NCBI GenBank assembly: GCA_029778515.1
Contig: JAKOQD010000284.1
Span: 1-10,248 of the forward strand
From: Actinomycetes bacterium
GTDB taxonomy: Bacteria > Actinomycetota > Actinomycetes > Propionibacteriales > Propionibacteriaceae
Reading direction: 5' to 3'
DNA length: 10,248 nucleotides
This document shows, piece by piece, positions 1 through 5,863 of this stretch. How positions within the stretch are numbered: the first letter of the stretch is position 1; each line of letters starts with the position of its first letter. A model generated the notes under the pieces. The model saw nothing but the letters and a program-made list of their open reading frames with translations, was not told where the DNA came from and did no database searches. The position numbers were made by a program, and so were the translations under genes.

Positions 1-19
1 GCCGGGGCGATAAAGGCGG

Positions 20-76
20 GCCGGGATGGCGAAGTCGCGCAACGGAGCTCTCCGTCATCCCGGCGCAGGCCGGGAT
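20..76. repeat. Hairpin-forming intergenic repeat
   Basis: ATCCCGGC at 57-64 and GCCGGGAT at 69-76 form a perfect 8-bp stem with a 4-nt GCAG loop. A further GCCGGGAT at 20-27 could pair with the same left arm. The block lies just past the stop codon of the minus-strand gene ending at 100, so it could act as a transcription terminator, but no T-run follows. Its form also resembles small dispersed extragenic palindromes. Only one block is visible here, so dispersal cannot be shown. Confidence 0.5.
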
Positions 77-99
77 CTCGTCAACGGGCGAACGCTCAG

Positions 100-585
100 C
101 TAGTCGCGGCGGAAGTGACCCTCGGCGAGCAGAGCGAGGCGGTGCAGCGTCTCCCGATTCCGGGGGCCGAGCAGCAGGTGCCGGATCGGCGGCGGGATCA
201 GCTTGCCGGGCCCGGATACCGCGTCCTCGGTGATGGTCACCTCGCTGGCTTCGGCGCCGTCCGGACGGACGCTGATGTGCACGTGTGCCTCGCCCACCGG
301 CCAGCCGCGGGCGGTCAGCACCAGCTCGCGTTGCGGCGTCACGCTCTCGACTCGGGTGAAGTCCTGGATGAGCAGCGGCCACAGTCCGAACGAGTGGTGC
401 ACCCGGGTGCCCTTCGCCGGCCAGCCCGAATCGACATCGCGGACGCGCGCCGCGCCCACCACCCAGTTGGCGTACGACCAGCCGTCCGCCAACACCGACC
501 AGACCGCGTCCGCCGGAGCGGCCACCCGACGCGAGATTGTTGGGCCTGGGTCTTTCCGATGCCCAGCTTCGGAGCTTCCGGTCAT
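100..585 (-). CDS. SRPBCC (START/polyketide cyclase-like) family protein
   Basis: A 161-residue soluble protein of the helix-grip SRPBCC superfamily, which binds hydrophobic ligands in a deep cavity; its ligand is unknown. Visible hallmarks are the opening strand ISRRVAAPADAVWSVLADG (about residues 17-35), the W-Y-NWVVGAARVRDVD segment (36-52), the strand QDFTRVESVTPQRELVL (74-90), and the family-typical C-terminal helix PRNRETLHRLALLAEGH (141-157). The reading frame is open upstream to 903, but the start is set at the ATG at 585 because GAGGAAGG lies a few bases before it and the SRPBCC fold begins just after. The upstream open stretch is the tail of the broken SDR gene, with no stop codon between them, so an SDR-tail/SRPBCC read-through product is possible. 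In actinobacteria such proteins often sit beside SDR genes. Family call is firm, function unknown. Confidence 0.85.
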   Translation of the reverse strand: MTGSSEAGHRKDPGPTISRRVAAPADAVWSVLADGWSYANWVVGAARVRDVDSGWPAKGTRVHHSFGLWPLLIQDFTRVESVTPQRELVLTARGWPVGEAHVHISVRPDGAEASEVTITEDAVSGPGKLIPPPIRHLLLGPRNRETLHRLALLAEGHFRRD

Positions 586-1042
586 CGAGCTTCCTTCCTC
601 TGGTTGGCTTCCAAAGCGTCCGTACCCACCACTGACCGCCGCGCCCGCGGGAACCGCCTGCATCACATTCCCCGCAGTCGTCGGGATGTCGGCTCGACGG
701 CCCTGTGCCAGCGCGGAATAGAGGGGTCCTACGAGCAGATCGAAAAGCTCAGGCAGCGTCCACGCGTCCGAATCGGTCGACCGCCGCTTCGAACAGCCGG
801 TCGACCGCAGCCGCGTCCCGGACATCGGTAGGCACCACCAGGACGGTCGCATCGGAAGCGCCGAGCTGTCGGCATTCGTCCGCCACCGCAGCCAGGGCCA
901 CATCCGAGCGAGAGCAGAGCACCAGCCGGTAGCCGCGTCCGGCCAGCTGCTGAGCGACCGCTCGGCCGATCCCGCTGCTGGCGCCGGTGATCAGCACCAC
1001 GCGCGGAGATTCATTCGCTGGTTCCACCCGACGCCTGGTCAT
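586..1042 (-). pseudogene. Short-chain dehydrogenase/reductase, internally deleted and frameshifted
   Basis: The N-terminal 97 codons (1042 down to 749) encode a classical SDR Rossmann start: [12 protein letters not shown] with T19-G20-x3-G24-x-G26, then PTDVRD at 71-76 (adenine-site Asp73) and a helix ending FGRVDAA, where a stop follows. In intact SDRs this point continues into the NNAG motif and the S-Y-K catalytic residues; all are absent. From about 763 a different frame carries [16 protein letters not shown] and TTAGNVMQAVPAGAAVSGGYG, which resembles the C-terminal tail of actinobacterial SDRs of roughly 300-340 residues. An internal deletion that also shifted frame explains both halves. 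The second half runs without a stop into the SRPBCC gene at 585. The product cannot be an active reductase. Start ATG 1042 is preceded by GGGAG and GGGGTAAC. SDR identity of the N-terminus is certain; identity of the tail rests on my recall of family C-termini. Confidence 0.8.
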
Positions 1043-1102
1043 GCACTGCTGTTACCCCGCAGCTCCCGCCTAGGTTACGTTCGTCTCAGCCTGGTCTGCG
1101 GC

Positions 1103-1124
1103 AAAGCTGCATAAGCTGAGCTTT
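1103..1124. promoter_or_regulatory. Inverted repeat over a possible -10 in a divergent promoter region
   Basis: The 105-bp gap between the divergent SDR remnant and the lipoprotein gene holds a 6-bp inverted repeat, AAAGCT (1103-1108) and AGCTTT (1119-1124). It encloses a TAnnnT box (TAAGCT, 1112-1117) pointing at the lipoprotein gene. On the minus strand TAACCT (1076-1071) could serve the SDR. No good -35 is seen for either. The repeat could be an operator, but a short palindrome like this also occurs by chance. Confidence 0.2.
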
Positions 1125-1147
1125 CGCGGTGCTGGACGGAGGTATGC

Positions 1148-2215
1148 GTGCGCAAGTGGTGCGCGGTGTTCGTGGCGATGTTCGCCCTGGGTGGCTGCTC
1201 GGCTGTGGCTCCGACCACCCCCGCAACCGCGCCGCCACGTGGTGGGATCACCCCGCAACTGCTGGCCCTGCTGGCCGAGGAACACTTGGGAAGCGCGGCC
1301 GCGGTGACCGGGCAGTCCGGGCCGGTCGTGGCGGTTCGTCCCACCGAATGGGTGGACGGACTCAGTGCTACCGCCTACTACCGCGCGACCCCAGGACAAC
1401 CGGCCGGCTGGCTCACGGTCAGCTATTCGCCGATGCCGTATGCCGGCGCCGATTGCACTGGCGCGACGTGTACCGAGCGGGACGGCGTCCAAGTGCGAAG
1501 CGATCCTGACGAGGTCATCGCCAGGCGCGACCCTGGGTTCGTGCAGGTCGAGGCCTCGGCGGCCTACTTCGAAGGCGAGTTGCTGGAGGCCGCGATCGCG
1601 CTCGCCGCAGACCCCCGGATCGCACCTACCGTTGATGGGAATCTGCTCAACAAGGCCGCAGCCAACCCGCGCTGGCGGGACACCGACGACCTGGGCTGCG
1701 GGGACGCGTCGCTACAGGCTCCGATTGCCCTCCCTGAACCGGACGACTCCAGCCAGCCGGCGACCCCGCAGGCACTGGCCGCAGTGGTCGCTAGCCAGGT
1801 GGACGCCAGTTGCGCGGGCGACGAAAGCGCCACGAACCTCGTCCGCGGCACGGTGTATCTCGGCGCGGACACCGAGCGGGTGAGCCTGGCCATCAACACC
1901 GAGCCCATCCAATGCCCGTATCTGGACGCCTGCGAACAGCAGGGCGACCTGATCGTCGCCCGCCAGCTGGATGTGCCCACCGACTATCCCGTCCGGATCG
2001 TCCTGGCCCGGCCGCTGCCGGACGGCAACCACTGGGTGGTGGTTGAGCACGCCAGCCTCCGCGCGCAGCCGAGCGGGAACTTCCCGGTGCCGCTGTCCAC
2101 GCTCAAGTCCCTGGTCAGCGATGCCCGCGTCGGCGCCCAGGTGGACGCGGCCCTCAACCGCGCCGGCGACGAACTGCCGTTGCGTTGGCGGCTCACGCCA
2201 CGCACGTCCGAGTAG
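1148..2215 (+). CDS. Secreted lipoprotein of unknown function
   Basis: A 355-residue protein with a lipoprotein signal peptide: RK at residues 2-3, a hydrophobic core, and the lipobox LGGC with the lipidated cysteine at 17, followed by a Thr/Pro/Ala-rich linker (18-30). It should be anchored on the outer face of the membrane. The mature part contains six further cysteines (103, 108, 184, 222, 256, 262), enough for three disulfides, and a Trp/Val-rich strand at 296-300. No catalytic motif or known domain is recognised. The start is GTG at 1148, with GGAGGT at 1138-1143; the nearer ATG at 1144 is out of frame. The gene stands 31 bp before the broken GH15 fragment on the same strand and could have been its operon partner. 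Identity as a lipoprotein is strong; function is unknown. Confidence 0.85.
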   Translation: MRKWCAVFVAMFALGGCSAVAPTTPATAPPRGGITPQLLALLAEEHLGSAAAVTGQSGPVVAVRPTEWVDGLSATAYYRATPGQPAGWLTVSYSPMPYAGADCTGATCTERDGVQVRSDPDEVIARRDPGFVQVEASAAYFEGELLEAAIALAADPRIAPTVDGNLLNKAAANPRWRDTDDLGCGDASLQAPIALPEPDDSSQPATPQALAAVVASQVDASCAGDESATNLVRGTVYLGADTERVSLAINTEPIQCPYLDACEQQGDLIVARQLDVPTDYPVRIVLARPLPDGNHWVVVEHASLRAQPSGNFPVPLSTLKSLVSDARVGAQVDAALNRAGDELPLRWRLTPRTSE

Positions 2216-2246
2216 CCGAGCCGGCACCTTGGGGTAACTGCCCAGG

Positions 2247-2760
2247 GTGAGCCGGCAGATCGAGGACTACGCGCTGGTCAGCGACTGCCGCACCGGCGCG
2301 CTGATCTCGCGCGACGGCAGCGTCGACTGGCTGTGCCTGCCGCGCTACGACTCGGCTTCGACCTTCGGCGCGCTCCTCGGTGACCCCGATCACGGCCGCT
2401 GGCTGGTCGCCCCCACTGATCCGGACGCAGCCGCGTCCCGGCGCTACCTGGACCGCACCTTTGTGCTGGTCACGACCTGGCGGACGGCTACCGGCGAGCT
2501 GGAGGTCACCGACTTCATGCCGCACGGCGGCGGCCGCTCCGATCTGGTCCGCCGGCTGCGCTGCCTGCACGGTGAGGTCGAGGTGCACGAGGATCTGCGG
2601 GTCCGCTTCGGGTACGCGTCCGCCCTGCCGTGGGTGCGCCAGCTCACCGAGGACGCCAAGCCAGTGCTGATCGCGGTGGCCGGGCCGGACGCGGTCGTCC
2701 GACGCGGGCCACGGCTAACGGCCGAAGGTCACGCGCACACCGGCGACTACCGGCTGCGGG
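2247..2760 (+). pseudogene. N-terminal fragment of a trehalase-like GH15 protein
   Basis: About 171 codons match the N-terminal beta-rich domain of bacterial GH15 trehalase/glucoamylase-like proteins: IEDYALVSDCRTGALISRDG (5-24), then SVDWLCLPRYDS, FGALLGDPDHGRWLVAP (40-56), the TTWRTATGELEVTDFMP strand pair (76-92) and HTGDYRLRA (164-172). Family members are about 600 residues and have their catalytic acids in a C-terminal (alpha/alpha)6 barrel; that whole part is missing. Similarity stops abruptly after YRLRA near 2760, and the frame then runs on as Arg/Gly-rich nonsense to 2993, overlapping the end of the opposite-strand gene. The start is a GTG at 2247 with only weak ribosome-site sequence. 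Without the barrel it cannot hydrolyse trehalose or glucan. Domain identity is strong, and the pseudogene call follows from the missing catalytic domain. Confidence 0.85.
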
Positions 2761-2886
2761 CGCGAGGACACCGAGCACGCCATGGTCGCGGGCGATGTCC
2801 TCTACCTCGCTCCGGGCGCGCGACATTCGCTGATCGCGGACGCGCCCTGCCACATGAGCCTGGTGATGGTGGACACCGACGCCTGA
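2758..2886 (+). pseudogene. C-terminal fragment of a cupin-domain protein
   Basis: In the frame one base on from the GH15 fragment, about 42 codons ending at a TGA (2884-2886) read EDTEHAMVAGD then VLYLAPGARHSLIAD. This follows cupin motif 2, G(x)5PxG(x)2H(x)3N: the Gly, the PG pair and the metal-ligand His are present, the first Pro is Ala and the final Asn is Ala. The first cupin motif and the start codon are absent. It looks like the far end of a neighbouring gene brought against the GH15 gene by a deletion. The short length limits certainty, but the motif and the natural stop just before the terminator hairpin agree. Confidence 0.6.
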
Positions 2887-2891
2887 GCGCT

Positions 2892-2941
2892 AGGGCATGT
2901 CGCGTAAGCCCGCACGCGCTCGGGGTTACGCGACCCGCCCT
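2892..2941. terminator. Long hairpin between convergent genes, probable bidirectional terminator
   Basis: GTCGCGTAAGCCC (2899-2911) pairs with GGGGTTACGCGAC (2922-2934): 12 of 13 positions pair around a 10-nt loop. After a 2-nt internal bulge the stem extends by AGGGC (2892-2896) with GCCCT (2937-2941). It sits between the cupin-fragment stop (2886) and the stop of the minus-strand FG-GAP gene (2950), where a terminator serving both directions is expected. No U-tract is present on either side, which is common in high-GC actinobacteria. Confidence 0.7.
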
Positions 2942-2949
2942 GGGCCGGC

Positions 2950-4395
2950 TCAGCCGTGGTTGGCCAGCCCCAGACCCCGCCCGTAGTTGCTGAACGCGTG
3001 GTAGCCGTCCCGCGGTGGCACGGCGGCAGCCTTCCATTTGCCCTTGCCAGTGGTGGTCACCGCAACGACCTGTCCGGTCTCGAAGACGTCGTCGCCAATC
3101 GCCCGGGAGAACGCGTCGCCCACCAGCACCACGTCCGGGGCCTTCCCGCCGGCTGCCGAACTCAAGGTGACGATCTCGCGTCCGAAGTAGCGGAAGGACA
3201 ACCCGAAGGTCGCCTTCGGCAGCCAGCGCGACGCGCACCGCTTGCCCAGGCCGACCACGGTCACCGCACCTGAAGGCGTCTTGCCGACCTTGTCGCCCTG
3301 CGCACCGATCACGACGCTCATCGGCGTGCAACCAACGTTGGCTGCCAGGGCCACCGCGCTGCCCCAGCGGTCGGTGTTCTCGTTCTTGCCCGGAATCCCG
3401 GGGCTGTTCTGGTGGAAGTTGTAGACCTTCTTCACCTTCGGCTTCTGGCTGTTGGCCAGCGCAACCACATGCACGATGCCGACCGCGTAACCGCTACCGA
3501 ACCGCTCCTCGGGGACACCGATCGCGATGTAGTTCGCGCGCACGCTCAGTTGGTCGCCCATCTGCTCATCGCTCGCGGCGCGGGTTTCGAAACCGGAGCT
3601 GTCCTGCGTCCAGCGCACCGCGTTGAAGGCCAGACCGACCCCGGTGAACTTCAGCAAGGTGACCGCACCCGAGCGCTTCTTGCGGTCCGACTCACCGGGC
3701 GCACCGATCACCAGGAGCTTCCCGTCCACAGCGATCGTCGAGCCGAATGCGTCGCCCTTTTCACTGTTGCCCGGGATGCCTGGGCTGTCCTGGTGCAGGA
3801 TGGCCGCCGTACCGGGCGTACCGTCGTTGGTCAGTGGATAGAGGTACACAGCCCCGCCGCCATGCGGTGAAGCTGTGGAGCCTGGCGCTCCGACCACGAG
3901 CAGCCGGAGATCCTTCATCACCGCGAAGGACGAGCCCCAGTCATCCTCACCCTCGGGCCTGGCCAAGCGGACGGCTGCGCTCGGCACCAGCCCTGCCCCC
4001 GACCCCGGAATCAAGTAGATGCCGTCATTGCCGTTGGTCACCACGTCCGCGCAGCCGTCCCGGTTCACGTCCACCACCAGCGTCGTGCCGCCCAGCGACG
4101 CGACCGCTGGAATGCCCACGTCCGCGCCGCCGATCACCTGCTCGGGGGCGGTCGAGTTGTGCACGTCCAGGTAGGACGGACCGCCGCCCGTCGGTCCGAA
4201 GGTTTCCACGACCGGATCGGCCACACCGTCGCCGTCGATGTCGCCGATGTCGCGAGCGGCCTCGCCTGGACACTTGCCGGCGACGGACGGAAGCGCTGTC
4301 GTCGCAGCCGCCACAGATGCGGGCATGCAGGCGAGCAGCAGCGACAAACTCAGCAGTGCGGCGCCGGTTGGGTAGATCCTGGGGTGTTGAGCCAT
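2950..4395 (-). CDS. Exported FG-GAP (integrin alpha-like) beta-propeller protein
   Basis: A 481-residue secreted protein. Residues 1-31 form a signal peptide with a hydrophobic core (GAALLSLSLLLACM) and a likely cleavage near SVAAA. The mature chain has two calcium-type loops, DIDGDGVAD (52-60) and DVNRDGCAD (109-117). FG-GAP-like blades follow: WGSSFAV with LLVVGAPGS (153-173), DAFGSTIAVDGKLLVIGAPGE (215-235), MGDQLSVRANYIAIGVPEE (279-297), DRWGSAVALA with SVVIGAQGD (342-368), and FGREIVTL with VVLVGDAFS (404-430). HQDSPGIPG (201-209) and HQNSPGIPG (328-336) are repeated linkers. Such propellers usually mediate adhesion or ligand binding outside the cell; no enzyme domain is attached. LLAC at 20-23 partly resembles a lipobox, so lipid anchoring is possible but less likely. 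The ribosome site before ATG 4395 is weak. Divergent from the cold-shock-like gene. Confidence 0.88.
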   Translation of the reverse strand: MAQHPRIYPTGAALLSLSLLLACMPASVAAATTALPSVAGKCPGEAARDIGDIDGDGVADPVVETFGPTGGGPSYLDVHNSTAPEQVIGGADVGIPAVASLGGTTLVVDVNRDGCADVVTNGNDGIYLIPGSGAGLVPSAAVRLARPEGEDDWGSSFAVMKDLRLLVVGAPGSTASPHGGGAVYLYPLTNDGTPGTAAILHQDSPGIPGNSEKGDAFGSTIAVDGKLLVIGAPGESDRKKRSGAVTLLKFTGVGLAFNAVRWTQDSSGFETRAASDEQMGDQLSVRANYIAIGVPEERFGSGYAVGIVHVVALANSQKPKVKKVYNFHQNSPGIPGKNENTDRWGSAVALAANVGCTPMSVVIGAQGDKVGKTPSGAVTVVGLGKRCASRWLPKATFGLSFRYFGREIVTLSSAAGGKAPDVVLVGDAFSRAIGDDVFETGQVVAVTTTGKGKWKAAAVPPRDGYHAFSNYGRGLGLANHG

Positions 4396-4475
4396 GTCAC
4401 CACGGTAACTCCGTTCGACCCGGACGCAGGTGTTTCGCCCCGGAAGTCGGCTGATCTGCCCGGAGGCTAGGGTGC
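4396..4475. promoter_or_regulatory. Short divergent promoter region
   Basis: Eighty bases separate the start codons of the FG-GAP gene (minus) and the cold-shock-like gene (plus), so both promoters must lie here or overlap the coding regions. On the plus strand GGAGG (4462-4466) is the ribosome site for ATG 4476. TAGGGT (4468-4473) resembles a -10 and would suit a leaderless start at ATG 4482. No convincing -35 is seen on either strand. Confidence 0.3.
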
Positions 4476-4739
4476 ATGTACATGAGCGAAGCAGTGATCC
4501 ACTCAGCCCGCGGCGTGGTCAAGTTCTGGCGGGATGAGAAGGGCTGGGGCGTGATCAGCAGTGAAGCGCTGCCGCCGGGACGGGACGCCTGGGCCCACTT
4601 CTCGGTGATCGACGCGGACGGCTTCCGCTCGCTCGCCCAAGGCCAGGCGGTCGACTTTCGCTATCACGCAACGAAGCAGGACAGCTTCGACTTCGTCGCC
4701 GACTGGGTTCGCGCCGTCGACGAGCCTGACTTCGGCTGA
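4476..4739 (+). CDS. Cold-shock-domain (CspA-like) protein
   Basis: An 87-residue acidic protein with an OB-fold cold-shock domain. GVVKFWRDEKGWGVI (13-27) carries the RNP1-type motif KGWGVI, and AWAHFS (38-43) is RNP2, equivalent to the usual VFVHFS. The classical KGFGFI aromatics are partly replaced (Trp for the first, Val for the second), and the loop SSEALPPGRD is longer than in CspA, so it is a divergent member. A Phe-rich strand SFDFVADWV (70-78) closes the domain. Family proteins bind single-stranded RNA or DNA and act as chaperones. ATG 4476 is chosen because GGAGG lies 9 nt ahead; ATG 4482 (starting MSEAV) is an alternative. The gene is monocistronic or leads into the gene at 4824, 84 bp away. 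Confidence 0.85.
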   Translation: MYMSEAVIHSARGVVKFWRDEKGWGVISSEALPPGRDAWAHFSVIDADGFRSLAQGQAVDFRYHATKQDSFDFVADWVRAVDEPDFG

Positions 4740-4823
4740 TCAACCATGGCTGCAACGGACCCGCGCGTCCGGGGCGTGTGCGTAGTGTGAGTATGCACGT
4801 CGAGCCGGCCGAAGGAGGCTGCG

Positions 4824-5717
4824 ATGGGAGCGACAAGGGGCGCTGCACAGCGACCGCGGGCACCGTGGAGTGACCGCACGCGCGTCCTCGTCATCGCGGT
4901 GTGCCTGCTGACGGTCGCCGGCCTCGCGCTGACGGCGTGGTCCCTTCGCGCCGGCTGGGGCGTCGTCCCGGCCACTCCGGCAGCAGCCGAGACCAAGGTG
5001 ATGATCGACGTCTTCTCGGGTCGGGAGAATCCGGTGGTGACCCTCGACGCTGCGGTCGCCGAAGAGCTCTACCTGATGCTCGCCGACCACGAGAGCGCAG
5101 GCGAGGTGCACGCCGGGGCTGCCCCGGATGCGGTCCTCGGCTTCCGCGGCCTGGTGGTGACACCGGCGGACGACTCGCGTCCGACGCTGCGGATCCTGCC
5201 GGACACGTTCCACTTCGAGCGCGACGACAGCTGGTGGCGCATCGACGATACGGGGCAGTCTTTCTATGACCGGGTCTACCACGCGATCCGTCCGCTCGTC
5301 TCCGCGGACGTGCGCAAGCTACTGCCGGACAGCAACCCGCCGATCCCGGAAGTGAGCGCCGTCGTACCGCCTGCGCAGGGGGTGACGGCGACCTGGCGAC
5401 TCGCGGATCCCGCCGAGGTGAGCGCCGACTCGGTGAGCCTGTCACTGCTGGTGACCCGGCTGGAGTGTTCCGGTGGCAAGACCGGGGAGCTGATGGAACC
5501 CGTGGTCTCGGTGAGCGCGGAGGACATTGTGATCCGCGTCGACGCGGTCCCGAACCCCGCCGGCACCTACACCTGCCCGGGCAACGATGAAGTAGCGGTT
5601 GCCGTCACCCTGACCGAGCCGGTGGGCGTCCGACCGCTCGTCGACGCCGCCTGCTTGGCTGGGGACGCGGTGCGCACCAGCTACTGCGCGGACGGGGCCG
5701 TCCGCTGGCGGCCCTGA
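4824..5717 (+). CDS. Membrane-anchored extracellular protein, two-domain, function unknown
   Basis: A 297-residue protein with a basic N-terminus (R5, R10, R12, R18, R20) and one transmembrane helix (about 21-40), no lipobox, hence a signal anchor with the rest outside. The first domain starts VMIDVFSGRENPVVTLDAA (59-77), a pattern I recall from bacterial and fungal hypothetical proteins with an FSGRxNP motif, followed by an aromatic strand FHFERDDSWWRID. The C-terminal part (about 204-297), with the segments VSLSLLVTRLECSGG, YTCPGNDEVAVAVTLTEPVG and LVDAACLAG, resembles a common uncharacterised extracellular actinobacterial module; C215, C251, C277 and C288 could form two disulfides. AAGGAGG at 4812-4818 fixes the ATG. 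Neither domain has an assigned activity. The link between the two parts is what I see, not a known architecture. Confidence 0.8.
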   Translation: MGATRGAAQRPRAPWSDRTRVLVIAVCLLTVAGLALTAWSLRAGWGVVPATPAAAETKVMIDVFSGRENPVVTLDAAVAEELYLMLADHESAGEVHAGAAPDAVLGFRGLVVTPADDSRPTLRILPDTFHFERDDSWWRIDDTGQSFYDRVYHAIRPLVSADVRKLLPDSNPPIPEVSAVVPPAQGVTATWRLADPAEVSADSVSLSLLVTRLECSGGKTGELMEPVVSVSAEDIVIRVDAVPNPAGTYTCPGNDEVAVAVTLTEPVGVRPLVDAACLAGDAVRTSYCADGAVRWRP

Positions 5718-5722
5718 GGAAC

Positions 5723-5842
5723 CGCTGATCAACGTTCTCCAACGGTGGCTGAGGTGGTCCAACGGTGGCTGAGCCTGACGAAGCCCGTAGTCAACGCGCG
5801 GATGGACGACCCTTCGGCAAGCTCAGGGATCGTTGATCAGCG
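5723..5842. repeat. Left REP-like repeat cluster downstream of the MFS gene
   Basis: The 146-bp space between the 4824 gene and the MFS stop is almost all repeats. TCCAACGGTGGCTGAG occurs at 5738-5753 and again at 5758-5773 (20-bp period). The second copy extends through CCTGACGAAGCCC to 5786 and is the inverse of a unit in the array upstream of the MFS gene. CCCTTCGGCAAGCTCAGGG (5810-5828) is a REP-like unit with the CTTCGnCAAGCTCAG core. CGCTGATCAACG (5723-5734) and CGTTGATCAGCG (5831-5842) form a perfect 12-bp inverted repeat enclosing the rest, so the whole block could fold as one stem. As it lies between convergent genes it may end transcription. Confidence 0.8.
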
Positions 5843-5863
5843 TCTCCCCACGCGTCCGTCTGA

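Noticed and set aside
586..903. Long N-terminal extension of the SRPBCC protein up to 903
   Set aside because: The first part is out-of-frame SDR sequence, the rest is the SDR tail, and a strong ribosome site precedes ATG 585.
2761..2993. Read-through C-terminus of the GH15 frame as real protein
   Set aside because: It is Arg/Gly/His-rich without family similarity, overlaps a cupin reading frame and runs into the opposite gene.
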